The notes under the pieces: model-generated | Databases searched by the model: none | What the model saw: only the letters and a program-made list of their open reading frames with translations | What the model was told of the DNA's origin: nothing | Program-made: the position numbers and the translations under genes | In this document: piece by piece, positions 37,118 through 45,535 of the stretch | Layout of the letters: each line of letters starts with the position of its first letter | Position numbering within the stretch: the first letter of the stretch is position 1 | DNA from: Haladaptatus cibarius D43 | GTDB taxonomy: Archaea > Halobacteriota > Halobacteria > Halobacteriales > Haladaptataceae | DNA length: 64,000 bases | Reading direction: 5' to 3' | NCBI RefSeq assembly: GCF_000710615.1 | Contig: NZ_JDTH01000011.1 | Location: 82,003-146,002, forward strand

Positions 37118-37486
37118 ATGAGCCAAGCATCCAACGAGGACTGCATTGCGTCGTGGTGTGCTGACGATGAGTGGTGTACTGTGACGTGTACAGCCCATCT
37201 TATCGGGAAGAAGTGGCATCCGGTTATCGTGCATCGGTTACTTGCGTGCGGCCCACTCGGGTTTAACGCCCTTAAAACAGAAATCGACGGTATCTCCAGT
37301 ACTGTCCTCTCGAATAGTCTGGAGGATCTCGAAGAAAATGGCCTGGTGAATCGCGCGATCGTGAGCGAGAAACCATTTCGCGTCGAGTACTCCCTAACAA
37401 CGGAAGGAGCATCACTTAAGCCGATTATTGAGGCGATGGATGCCTGGGGCGATGACTATCTCAATAGATCCAACAGCTGTGCCTGA
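37118..37486 (+). CDS. HxlR-family transcriptional regulator
   Basis: 122 residues. The N-terminus has four cysteines before the helix-turn-helix (CIASWC, WCTVTC), and the HxlR core reads LIGKKWHPVIVHRLL, GISSTVLSNSLEDLEENGLV and RVEYSLTTEGASL. HxlR proteins often sense oxidants or electrophiles through Cys. The ATG at 37118 is used; a TTG at 37109 would add three residues. It is divergent from the DoxX-Rdx-ACR3 group, its likely target. Confidence 0.88.
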   Translation: MSQASNEDCIASWCADDEWCTVTCTAHLIGKKWHPVIVHRLLACGPLGFNALKTEIDGISSTVLSNSLEDLEENGLVNRAIVSEKPFRVEYSLTTEGASLKPIIEAMDAWGDDYLNRSNSCA

Positions 37487-37580
37487 ATCGATGCAGTCTA
37501 TCTCGTCGGATTTTCGTTGCCACAATCATGCGCCGCTACGTGAAATCAAACTAGACACCGATGCCGATTATCGACCTGGT

Positions 37581-37955
37581 TTAGGATTCGGTTTGGACAG
37601 ACTCCTGCTCAGTTACCCATTCGAGCAGAGGATCAAGTTTCTCACGGAGGCTCTCTCCCTTCTCTGTGAGTTCGTATTCGACACGCGGCGGTATTTCTGC
37701 ATACTGCTCTCGCGAGAGGTACCCGGCTGCAACGAGTTCATCGAGGCGTGTCGATAGCGTTGAACTGCTTACGTCGTCGAACATATCCTCGATTTCACTG
37801 TACCGAGCTGGCCCTAACGCCCCCACAACACAAACTACCTGCATTGCATAGCGGCGACTGAGTAGATCCATTACTCCCCCAAGTGGACAGTAACAGATTG
37901 GACCGTCACTAGGTGAATTTTCCGTTTCAGACGATGTCTCTTGATTATTCGCCAT
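37581..37955 (-). CDS. HxlR-family transcriptional regulator
   Basis: 124 residues. The N-terminal ICYCPLGG gives two Cys next to the first helix, then LLSRRYAMQVVCVVGALGPARY, SSSTLSTRLDELVAAGYLSR and a wing RVEYELTEKG. The ATG at 37955 is chosen because upstream extension to 38066 would overlap the divergent gene. It is divergent from the CC-motif protein at 38035 with an 80-base shared promoter region, so it probably controls that gene and itself. Confidence 0.88.
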   Translation of the reverse strand: MANNQETSSETENSPSDGPICYCPLGGVMDLLSRRYAMQVVCVVGALGPARYSEIEDMFDDVSSSTLSTRLDELVAAGYLSREQYAEIPPRVEYELTEKGESLREKLDPLLEWVTEQESVQTES

Positions 37956-38034
37956 AGCTGTTGTTCCCCGTAGTTCGTTCGATACTTCGGCCTTGACAGT
38001 ATAATAGCTTTGAGTCTCAAAGTAACAGTGCACC

Positions 38035-38508
38035 ATGGTAGACCCCAGTAAGAGTACGAGAGACAACCAGCCTGTAAACAGAGTGATCGATGGTCCTACG
38101 GATGGAGATCTTCAAGAGATTACCTGCACGCTCACGGAAGAACAGACCGACCAACGGAGAAAATGGGTTGAGGAGAACCTTCTCCCTCATTTAGAGACTA
38201 TCGAGGAGCACGAGGACGGCTTCTCGTTCGTGTTTGACCGGAATCCGGAGGCCTACACTGCAGTCGCAGAAGTAGCGTGGAAGGAAACTCAATGCTGCTC
38301 ATGGGCCACGTTTGAAATCGAACTCCCGCCAGGCGACGATCCCCTCAAGTGGAATATCAGTTCAGACCGGAAAGAGGGTGTGGACTTCTTTAGGGGAAAG
38401 TTCCAGGAAACGCTCCAAGAATTCGAAGACACAGCTACAGGAGACTATGTTCTGCGTTGTCTCTGCCAAAGGCACGTCATCCCAACCTCGAAGGGTGGAT
38501 TTAATTAG
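38035..38508 (+). CDS. Uncharacterised protein with CC motif, metal-resistance associated
   Basis: 157 residues, soluble. KETQCCSWATFEIELPPGDD is like the ExxCCxFxxF segment of small proteins found in mercury and arsenic resistance operons, and the C-terminus adds CLCQRH. Adjacent cysteines suggest soft-metal binding. A PAS-like or ferredoxin-like fold cannot be judged. The ATG at 38035 lies 80 bases from the divergent HxlR gene. Confidence 0.72.
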   Translation: MVDPSKSTRDNQPVNRVIDGPTDGDLQEITCTLTEEQTDQRRKWVEENLLPHLETIEEHEDGFSFVFDRNPEAYTAVAEVAWKETQCCSWATFEIELPPGDDPLKWNISSDRKEGVDFFRGKFQETLQEFEDTATGDYVLRCLCQRHVIPTSKGGFN

Positions 38509-38586
38509 TGTATTTGCCACAATTCGATTTTAGCTGAATGCAATTCACTTGTTCAGTAGAGCTGCGTATTCAATGAGATACCTTAA

Positions 38587-38808
38587 TCAACAACTACCGC
38601 TTTCGTCGGGTGACCATTCGCATGCATCTCCCATTGTAAGGTCGTTTTCAGCGATGTACGTCGAGAGACAAGCATAGTTACAGAAGTATTTGGGCGATCC
38701 ACATTTGTCGGTACAATCACGTACACAGATTGGGTTGTGGTCGAATATATGCGACTCACAGTACGCGCACTCCTCTTCTGCGTCAGGTACTGCAATGCTC
38801 GTAGACAT
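38587..38808 (-). CDS. Small Cys-rich zinc-finger protein
   Basis: 73 residues with eight cysteines before the tail: CAYC, CVRDCTDKC, FCNYAC, and two more near the C-terminus (DACEW, GSC). The FCNYACLSTYI segment resembles TRASH/MYM-type zinc fingers. No other domain fits in the length. Small zinc-finger proteins are abundant in haloarchaea and mostly uncharacterised. It converges with the CC-motif gene. Confidence 0.78.
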   Translation of the reverse strand: MSTSIAVPDAEEECAYCESHIFDHNPICVRDCTDKCGSPKYFCNYACLSTYIAENDLTMGDACEWSPDESGSC

Positions 38809-39049
38809 ATTTGTATTAGGAGACAGACCGAAGAAAGTGTTTCGCAGTCACCCGTCTAAACTCCATGGACGATACCAGTTGGCTCTCATACTGTATTCAA
38901 CGATCCCACTAACGTACCGAACCACTGACTACTAACTTCGCCATTCTCCGAAACTGAGGTTATCATCTGAGCTTCTCAGAAGTTACCATCATACAATTTC
39001 TTGTTGAGAGCCGCCAGCGTTTAACGCCTACCACTAAGAACAATGAACC

Positions 39050-39334
39050 ATGCCGAATGAGCTGGCCGACGGAGTTCGTGTGTGGTTAGTGGAACGAACG
39101 TATTCGGACGACGAGCAGAACCTCATCATCCTGACCTATGCTACCCCAGATGGTGACCGCTACTACCGAAAGGAGCGAGCACTCACTTCCTTTACTGATA
39201 CCTGAGATACGACAGCAGCTGTTACCGTTGACTCCGACAATCTTGGCTCGGTTGACGATCCAGAGCTGCAAGAGCGATACGCTGCCGAAGCTCAGCGGAT
39301 GAAGGACTCCCACACCCCTGACGACAGCATATAA
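39050..39334 (+). pseudogene. Copy of the RVWLVERGY small-protein gene with in-frame stop
   Basis: From the ATG at 39050 the product reads MPNELADGVRVWLVERTY, then LIILTYATPDGDRYYRKE, clearly related to the intact protein at 13631-13903. TGA at 39203-39205 interrupts the frame after 51 codons. The same frame then continues with a similar acidic tail (PELQERYAAEAQRMKDSH) to a stop at 39332-39334, the normal end point. One nonsense change is thus the only visible damage. A 51-residue product may still be made. Confidence 0.85.
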
Positions 39335-39402
39335 CTTCAATATTGGCGCTACAAATAGTGGGAACCTGCCCGTTATGCTTCGGCGATTCCTACAATAGCA
39401 AT

Positions 39403-40152
39403 ATGCGCGAACTCGTCTTCGCCCTTGAGTATGAGCCTGGGTGCAATAAAGTAGCAGATACACTTGCTACACACCCTGACGCCCGGATTCGATCACTCTC
39501 GTTACACGCTACAACCGAGCGCCTCTGGCGAGTTGACCATGCCACTGGAACGCCCGATGCACTCACTGATATCGAAGATGCTTTTCTCACCGCTGACTAC
39601 TATGCGGATTGTCTTGCGACCGAAGATTGCGGTGCTTCTCAATCTACCGAGGTTCTCGATCACACCGATGATACACTCGTCCTTTACTCGTATTGGGAAC
39701 GCACTCCTACTTGCTCGTCTGTTCCTCATATCGCACGTGAACACCTTGGAGACGGCTTGCTGTTCGATACACGCCACGAGAGCCGTCACTATACATGGCG
39801 CATCATCCACCCGGGGAACGGAGATGTCGCTACGTTCTTTGCTGAGCTAGATGATGCTGTCGGCGACTGTGCCCACATGGAAATGCTTCGAACGGCGGAT
39901 ACCTCTGTCTCGACACCCGGTGCAGACGACGAGGCGAGCGAACTCTCGCCGAAACAAGAGGCTGCACTTCGAGCTGCCGTTGAGCATGGCTACTACCAAT
40001 CACCACGGGCCATCGACGTCGGCGAACTCGCGGAGCATCTTGATGTGCCACGATCGACGCTCACCTACCGACTTCGACGTGCAGAGGAACATTTAGCAAA
40101 ACAGCATGTTTCTCGTGAACAGATTGCAGATGGGCCGTCGACTCCGGTTTGA
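39403..40152 (+). CDS. Bat-type HTH_10 regulator, probable controller of the zinc ATPase
   Basis: 249 residues. The C-terminal helix-turn-helix reads LSPKQEAALRAAVEHGYYQS and VGELAEHLDVPRSTLTYRL. The N-terminal domain (MRELVFALEYEPGCNKVAD) carries several Cys and His (DCLATEDCG, CSSVPH, CAHME) that may bind metal. The ATG at 39403 is the usual family start; 39343 would add 20 residues. It ends 67 bases before the Zn/Cd ATPase gene. Confidence 0.87.
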   Translation: MRELVFALEYEPGCNKVADTLATHPDARIRSLSLHATTERLWRVDHATGTPDALTDIEDAFLTADYYADCLATEDCGASQSTEVLDHTDDTLVLYSYWERTPTCSSVPHIAREHLGDGLLFDTRHESRHYTWRIIHPGNGDVATFFAELDDAVGDCAHMEMLRTADTSVSTPGADDEASELSPKQEAALRAAVEHGYYQSPRAIDVGELAEHLDVPRSTLTYRLRRAEEHLAKQHVSREQIADGPSTPV

Positions 40153-40168
40153 CACTGCTTCTTTGGGT

Positions 40169-40182
40169 TTGGAATATTCCAA
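40169..40182. promoter_or_regulatory. Perfect 14-bp palindrome upstream of the Zn/Cd ATPase gene
   Basis: TTGGAATATTCCAA is perfectly symmetric and ends 7 bases before a TATA-like CTTATC, where a bound dimer could block or recruit transcription factors. It lies within the 67-base gap after the Bat-type regulator. Confidence 0.6.
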
Positions 40183-40188
40183 CTAAGG

Positions 40189-40194
40189 CTTATC
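40189..40194 (+). promoter_or_regulatory. TATA-like box for the Zn/Cd ATPase gene
   Basis: CTTATC is centred 28 bases before the ATG at 40220, fitting a leaderless start or a leader of only a few bases. The palindrome lies directly upstream. Confidence 0.45.
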
Positions 40195-40219
40195 GAACTG
40201 ACTGTCCAATCTCTACGTA

Positions 40220-42517
40220 ATGACTGATGACGCGACGACTGAGCAGGTAGGTAACGGGCAATCGCGAGAGCTTTCGCTCCGTCTCACGGTCCCGGAAATG
40301 GACTGTCCGTCCTGTGCACAGAAGGTCGATAAGAGTCTCCAGCGTGTGGAGGGCATCATCGAGATCACCTTGCAACCGACCACAGGGATGGCCACGGTTA
40401 CCTACAACCCCGAATATGTCGCCAAAGCTGACGTCGTTGCGGCCATCGAGAATGCAGGCTACGAGGTTGTTGACGACGAGGGTGACTCCACGGAAGCGAC
40501 TGGTGGCGAGATGGCGATTGCACCGCCATCAGAGATCTGGACGAGTTCACGGGCGATCAAAACGTGGATTGGTGCAGTGTTCGTCACATTTGGGCTTCTC
40601 TTCGAATTCGTCCTCACGGGACAGAATCTCGCCATTGCAAGCGTCCTCAATTACCCACTTACGCTCGCTGATGGGGCATTCCTTGTCGCAATCGCAATCA
40701 GTGGCTATCCGGTTATTCGCGGTGGGTATTACTCGGCACGGAATCGGAGTCTCGATATCGATCTTCTGATGGGGACGGCGATTCTCGCTGCGACGGGCAT
40801 CGGCTACTTCGTTGAAGCCGCGACGCTAGCCGTTCTCTTCAGCATTGCTGAGTTGCTTGAAGACTATTCGATGGATCGGGCACGGAACTCGCTTCGCGAG
40901 TTGATGGAGCTCTCGCCGGACGAGGCCACTGTCCGCCGGGACGGCGAAGAGGTGACCGTACCAGCCGACGATGTGGAGGTCGGCGAGACTGTTATCGTCC
41001 GTCCCGGGGATAAGATTCCACTTGACGGCGAAGTCATCGATGGTGAGAGCGCCGTTGACGAATCTCCGATTACTGGTGAGAGTGTCCCTGTCGATAAAAC
41101 GATGGGAGATGAGGTGTACGCCGGGAGTATTGCCGAGGGGGGATATCTTGAAATAGACGTCGTCTCCGCTGCAGGTGACTCAACGCTGTCGCGAATCATC
41201 GAGATGGTTCAGGGCGCCCAAGAGAAGAAGACAGAGAAAGAGCAGTTCGTCGATCGGTTCGCAGGCTACTACACGCCCGTGGTTGTCGCACTGGCCATTC
41301 TCACCGCCGCGGTCCCGCCGCTCGCATTTGGATGGCCGTGGCAGACGTGGTTCATCCGGGGCCTGACGTTCCTCGTGATAGCCTGTCCTTGTGCGTTCGT
41401 TATTTCGACGCCCGTCTCCGTGGTGTCGGGCATCACGAGTGCTGCAAAGAATGGTGTTCTGATCAAAGGTGGGAATCATCTTGAGGCGATGGGTGAGGTT
41501 GATACCATCGCACTCGACAAAACTGGCACACTCACGAAAGGTGAACTGACTGTCACGGATGTCGTCCCACTCGGAGACTATAACGAAACAGACGCTATTC
41601 GATACGCTGCCGGACTGGAGCAGCGAAGTGAGCATCCGATTGCGGAAGCAATTCTCACCCATACTGACAAGGCAAACGTGACCGCCCTTCCAGAACCCGC
41701 TGCATTTGAAAGTCTCACCGGAAAGGGGATCCGTGCTGAACTCGAGGGCGACACGTACTATGCAGGCAAGCCCGCACTGTTCGAGGAGCTTGGCTTCGAC
41801 CTGTCGGATACTCACCGTGCGACAGATGGCGGTGCGATGACGAAGGATTCGATAACTGAAGAGAGCAGGGACGTGCTTGTCGATTTGGAACAGGAGGGTA
41901 AAACAGTTGTTCTTGTCGGCACGAAGTCGGATCTGGTGGGTATCGTGGCGATCGCCGACGAGATGCGGCCGGGCGCTGAACGTGCTGTCGAACGCCTGCA
42001 CGAACTGGGTGTCACCCACGTGGTGATGTTGACTGGTGACAACGAGGGAACTGCACGAGCGATTGCTGAACAGGTCGGCGTTGATGAGTATCGTGCTGAA
42101 CTCCTTCCCGAGGAGAAAGTCGATGCAGTAGAACAACTACAAGCAGAGTATGGCGATGTTGCGATGGTAGGTGACGGTATCAATGATGCGCCAGCCCTCG
42201 CGACCGCTGAAGTGGGTATCGCGATGGGTGCAGCAGGGACTGATACGGCCCTCGAAACGGCGGACATTGCATTGATGGGTGATGATATTGAGAAACTTCC
42301 GTATCTGTACGCGCTGTCGCACAAGGCGAACGGCGTTATCCGACAGAACATTTGGATGAGTCTCGGTATGAAGGCAGTGTTGGCGATTGGCGTGCCGCTT
42401 GGATATGTGAGTGTTGCGCTTGCAGTCGTGGTGGGTGACATGGGGATGAGCCTCGGGGTGACAAGCAACGCGATGCGGCTGTCGCGGCTCAAACCTGACC
42501 AGTTTTTCGAGTCCTGA
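40220..42517 (+). CDS. zntA: Zn2+/Cd2+-exporting P-type ATPase
   Basis: 765 residues. One HMA domain with MDCPSCAQ (Cys29, Cys32), the DCxxC form common in Zn/Cd pumps. The membrane motif is C389-P390-C391 followed by AFVISTPVSVVSG, and the phosphorylated residue is D433 in DKTGT. The C-terminal MGAAGTDTALETADIALMGDD signature places it in the P1B-2 Zn2+/Cd2+/Pb2+ group rather than with CopA. It is preceded by a palindrome and a Bat-type regulator. Confidence 0.93.
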   Translation: MTDDATTEQVGNGQSRELSLRLTVPEMDCPSCAQKVDKSLQRVEGIIEITLQPTTGMATVTYNPEYVAKADVVAAIENAGYEVVDDEGDSTEATGGEMAIAPPSEIWTSSRAIKTWIGAVFVTFGLLFEFVLTGQNLAIASVLNYPLTLADGAFLVAIAISGYPVIRGGYYSARNRSLDIDLLMGTAILAATGIGYFVEAATLAVLFSIAELLEDYSMDRARNSLRELMELSPDEATVRRDGEEVTVPADDVEVGETVIVRPGDKIPLDGEVIDGESAVDESPITGESVPVDKTMGDEVYAGSIAEGGYLEIDVVSAAGDSTLSRIIEMVQGAQEKKTEKEQFVDRFAGYYTPVVVALAILTAAVPPLAFGWPWQTWFIRGLTFLVIACPCAFVISTPVSVVSGITSAAKNGVLIKGGNHLEAMGEVDTIALDKTGTLTKGELTVTDVVPLGDYNETDAIRYAAGLEQRSEHPIAEAILTHTDKANVTALPEPAAFESLTGKGIRAELEGDTYYAGKPALFEELGFDLSDTHRATDGGAMTKDSITEESRDVLVDLEQEGKTVVLVGTKSDLVGIVAIADEMRPGAERAVERLHELGVTHVVMLTGDNEGTARAIAEQVGVDEYRAELLPEEKVDAVEQLQAEYGDVAMVGDGINDAPALATAEVGIAMGAAGTDTALETADIALMGDDIEKLPYLYALSHKANGVIRQNIWMSLGMKAVLAIGVPLGYVSVALAVVVGDMGMSLGVTSNAMRLSRLKPDQFFES

Positions 42518-42675
42518 ACGGCTACTACGTACCCCAAAACGTTTCAGCCGACCATCTCGATACAATCATCCCGGTCTTGAGATCCATTCCCACTCATTAT
42601 CCATTTTCTGAGCTCTCTTCCTAACGAACCACCGTGCGTTTGTCAGCACTCTCTGGAAACGTGCTCGCCTGTGAT

Positions 42676-42939
42676 CTAATCGGCGGGAATAATCGAGGTC
42701 GGTCGATCAGGCTGCCGTGCTGCTTCGACTGAATAGACCAAGCTCCCAGTGAAGAGGATGATACTCCCGATAATGAATAGTGCACTGAGTGGAGACGCTG
42801 TATCGACGAATACCCAATAGAGGGGTGCTGCAATAGAGGGTCCGGCTGCGAGCACTGCGATTTTCGCAACGAGTGGACCACAACACCCACACGTACAGGA
42901 GCCGACGATCGCAGCACTCCCAACCGTACAATAGCGATT
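42676..42939 (-). pseudogene. Small membrane protein frame with TCGCCGP motif and no start codon
   Basis: An open frame of 87 codons bounded by stops at both ends. It reads VGSAAIVGSCTCGCCGPLVA, then two hydrophobic helices (VAKIAVLAAGPSIAAPLYWV and LSALFIIGSIILFTGSLVYS), and ends PTSIIPAD. The four-cysteine TCGCCGP turn beside a membrane helix and the clean helix pattern mark real coding DNA. No ATG, GTG or TTG precedes the motif in this frame; a TTG start lies one frame off, so a frameshift near 42915 or loss of the start is likely. Confidence 0.6.
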
Positions 42940-43076
42940 CTATATCCGGTATTTACACTGGACGTGGTGGTGTGTAGTGCACTTCCGTCTTGTGCAACAT
43001 GGGGTAGTGATACGAACGGATCTCAACTAAGTCAGCCTGGATTCACTGTCGTAAAAATCCGAAATGAGCAGTAGAT

Positions 43077-43460
43077 TCAGTAGTTCTCAACATCGACACC
43101 TCGGATGTAGTCAAAATCCGAATCACGGGTGACAACAGTGCCACCGATAGACCGAACAATGGCACCAATCATTACATCGGGTGTGCCAACAGGCGTCCCG
43201 CTCTCGCGCAATTCTCGCTGAATTTGTGCTGATTCACGGGCCGCAGTTTCATCAAAATCCAACACAGTCGCCCAGTCAAACGTGTCGAACACGTCGTCCA
43301 TCGTCATTGGAGAGTCCGACCACAAGACGCCCCGATACGTCTCATACAATGCGACTGTCGTGGTTGCCAGCATCGTGTCTTCATGGTCGTCCAACCACGC
43401 TTGTGCACCGTCATCTCCCTCAAGATAGTCGATAAGGAAGCTACTGTCCAAACAGTTCAT
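43077..43460 (-). CDS. vapC: VapC-type PIN-domain toxin
   Basis: 127 residues. The PIN active-site acids are present: Asp5 in CLDSSFLIDYLEG, Glu in VALYETYRG, Asp in GTPDVMIGAIV and Asp in VVTRDSDFDYI. PIN toxins cleave RNA. The ATG at 43460 gives MNCLDSSF, a standard start. The gene overlaps the antitoxin by 20 bases and lies downstream, the usual order. Confidence 0.92.
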   Translation of the reverse strand: MNCLDSSFLIDYLEGDDGAQAWLDDHEDTMLATTTVALYETYRGVLWSDSPMTMDDVFDTFDWATVLDFDETAARESAQIQRELRESGTPVGTPDVMIGAIVRSIGGTVVTRDSDFDYIRGVDVENY

Positions 43461-43674
43461 CCTGTCTCTCTTTGAAATCCTTGTCAAATTCTTCGCGCTG
43501 TTCTTCGTAGGCCTCTCGGAGTCCCGTCCCTTCGAGCTTGCCAAAGCCTTTCCATACGTCCTTTTCGTTACCGAACTCGCGGAGAATCACGTCGGTGAAA
43601 CTTTCTCCTTCTCGCTTTCGAGATTTGAGTTTTTCATAGGCCTCTTCGGTGAGACTAATGTTCTTTGTACTCAT
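43441..43674 (-). CDS. vapB: VapB-type antitoxin
   Basis: 77 residues. MSTKNISLTEEAYEKLKSRK is a ribbon-helix-helix type DNA-binding start, and the charged C-terminal half should wrap the toxin. It matches the archaeal VapB (DUF217) pattern. The ATG at 43674 is chosen; a repeated ACACAT tract just upstream encodes extra Met/Cys codons if 43686 is used. It partners the PIN toxin gene that overlaps its end. Confidence 0.88.
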   Translation of the reverse strand: MSTKNISLTEEAYEKLKSRKREGESFTDVILREFGNEKDVWKGFGKLEGTGLREAYEEQREEFDKDFKERQDELFGQ

Positions 43675-43965
43675 ACACATACACATACACAGTACACGGA
43701 GATAAGTGTTGTGTCAACCTTCCAACGTGAGATTAGAGTATAAGCAGAAGTAGACCCTCCCCGGGAGTGCCCAACCAATCTATGTACGGACACTACTCCC
43801 AAAGCAAGCATCTACTCCTCGAGGCAATACTCTGGCTCGAACTTCCATCGGTAGCGCGGATGCATTCAGGTAGAATATATTATCCTGAATCCCTAGCGCG
43901 CCTATTGTCTTCTATTCGCCGACGATCAACGTGCCGGAAGCCCGACCCATCCAATCCTCATCGCT
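43675..43965. other. Intergenic region, no gene seen
   Basis: 291 bases between the vapB promoter and a transposase remnant. ACACAT repeats at 43675-43690 precede vapB. No coding pattern was recognised. Confidence 0.4.
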
Positions 43966-44211
43966 CTACACTCCGACTCTCGTGTAAGTCATGTTGAAAT
44001 CCACTTCCCAACTAACCCCGTCTTCCGAACATTCCCACGTCCCCTCGAGCACGTCGTTGAAAGTACCCGTGTGATCAAACAAAGCCCGGAAACATGTTCT
44101 GAGGTGATGATTCCGGGAGTATCGCGTCGAGAACCGTGACACAATCCGACGAGCCAACACGCCAGCATCTTCAATGAGTCGGAGGAGTTGTGACTTCGGG
44201 AGGGTATTCAT
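43966..44211 (-). mobile_element. Possible N-terminal remnant of an IS5-type transposase
   Basis: The first 35 residues (MNTLPKSQLLRLIEDAGVLA, then VSRFSTRYSRNHH) resemble the start of haloarchaeal IS5-group transposases, which typically read KSQLLRF-E, V-RFS-KYSRK. After this the frame is unlike a transposase and stops. The rest of the gene is absent here. A C-terminal remnant of a similar transposase lies at 45527-46015 on the other strand. Confidence 0.5.
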
Positions 44212-44330
44212 TCTGTCTCGTTCCCTCACTAACTATGTTTAACAATGTGGTTTTCAACGAGATCTAGAAATTCTACCAGCGGCAAGATCGTGGTGGAAAT
44301 ACATTTTTCAGATACTAGAATCTCAACAGA

Positions 44331-45296
44331 TCATGACAGACAGAACTCTGACCCTCTCAGCCCCTCATAGAGGCCATCCGAGAGGTATTTTAATCCGGTG
44401 TCGCAGGCAATTGTAACCACCGTATCATCGGGAGGACGCTCTGCTGCGATCTGCTGCGCTGCCGCGACGTTCATTCCAGTACTTGTTCCAACGAGAAGCC
44501 CATCATCGCTTGCGAGCTGCTGAACACAGTCGATGCCCTTCTGAGCGGGGAGTGTTCGAACACGGTCGTATCGTTCCTGCTCGACGAGCGGTGGGGCTCC
44601 AACAATGGCTGTCCCCTGTACGGTGTGAGATCCGGTGGTTCCACTGGAAATGACGGGCGATTCTGCAGGTTCGACGAGCGTGACATCAACTTCAGCACCG
44701 TGATTTCGGAACGACTGAGATACACCCATTGCACAGCCACCTGTCCCGACGATCATCACGAACTCGTCGATGTTTGGCCGCTGATCGAGAATCTCCTGCC
44801 CTAGTGCCTCGTATCCGTTGAGTTGATCTGAATTGGTGAACTGATCGGTAAAGTACGCTCCCGTTTGTGCCTGCACTTCTTCGGCTTTGTCTCGGAGGTC
44901 GTCAAATAGTCCGTCGTACGACGTGCCGTTGGGCGTTTCGACGATTTCGAGGTGTGCCCCGAGAGCTCGCATCGATGCGATTTTTTCCTCTGCGACACAG
45001 TCGGCTGTCACGATGTGTAACGGATGATTTAATACCGCACACACGAACGCAAGACTCGACCCGGTACTGCCACCAGTGAATTCCACAACTGGCTCACCTG
45101 GCTGGAGCACTCCGTGTTGTCGTGCTTTGGTAATCATTGCAAGAGCCATCCGGTCTTTCAGACTTCCTGTTGGGTTTGCTCCTTCCCATTTGACGGAAAT
45201 CGATGCACCGCCCTCTGGGCGCATCGAGGGGAGTTCGACCATCGGTGTCTCACCGATTGCACCGAGTGTGTTAGTCTCGTTCATTGGTGTAGGCAT
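44331..45296 (-). CDS. Cysteine synthase-like PLP enzyme
   Basis: 321 residues, fold-type II PLP enzyme. The PLP lysine is in NPTGSLKDRMAL, the substrate loop is EFTGGSTGSSLAFV, and the phosphate-binding glycines are MIVGTGGCAMG. It has the length and motif order of O-acetylserine sulfhydrylase or cystathionine beta-synthase cores, with the loop changed from TSGNTG to TGGSTG. Cysteine supply would aid metal tolerance. It sits between transposase remnants. A TATA-like ATATATAA near 45395 may be its promoter. Confidence 0.87.
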   Translation of the reverse strand: MPTPMNETNTLGAIGETPMVELPSMRPEGGASISVKWEGANPTGSLKDRMALAMITKARQHGVLQPGEPVVEFTGGSTGSSLAFVCAVLNHPLHIVTADCVAEEKIASMRALGAHLEIVETPNGTSYDGLFDDLRDKAEEVQAQTGAYFTDQFTNSDQLNGYEALGQEILDQRPNIDEFVMIVGTGGCAMGVSQSFRNHGAEVDVTLVEPAESPVISSGTTGSHTVQGTAIVGAPPLVEQERYDRVRTLPAQKGIDCVQQLASDDGLLVGTSTGMNVAAAQQIAAERPPDDTVVTIACDTGLKYLSDGLYEGLRGSEFCLS

Positions 45297-45446
45297 GCTT
45301 GGGTATTACTCCTGTGTTTGGGGGCATCTCTTTTGCTGTTTTTGGTCTGACTGTGATGCATTGACCAAACAATCGGCAAGGTCGTACGGTTATATATCTG
45401 GTGGATGTTCTGGATTAGCCCCTTTACTCCAACAAATTGGCTGGAG

Positions 45447-45535
45447 TTACAGGGCACTCCAAAGTGCGAGCAGTCCGAACCCGATGATAACGGCACCCGC
45501 CAGTCGGTGTAGCTGCACGATCCCACGAAACACGT
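45447..45535 (-). pseudogene. C-terminal fragment of a membrane protein, possibly CcdA-like
   Basis: A 29-codon minus-strand frame reads VFRGIVQLHRLAGAVIIGFG, then LLALWSAL and a stop at 45447. It looks like the last helix of a polytopic membrane protein, perhaps the CcdA/LysE-type. Upstream it meets the transposase remnant at about 45527, which could have removed the rest. Too short for firm assignment. Confidence 0.35.

Noticed and set aside
43675..43690. ACACAT repeats before vapB, considered as CRISPR-like or operator
   Set aside because: Too short, no spacers. It only adds optional Met/Cys codons before the antitoxin start.
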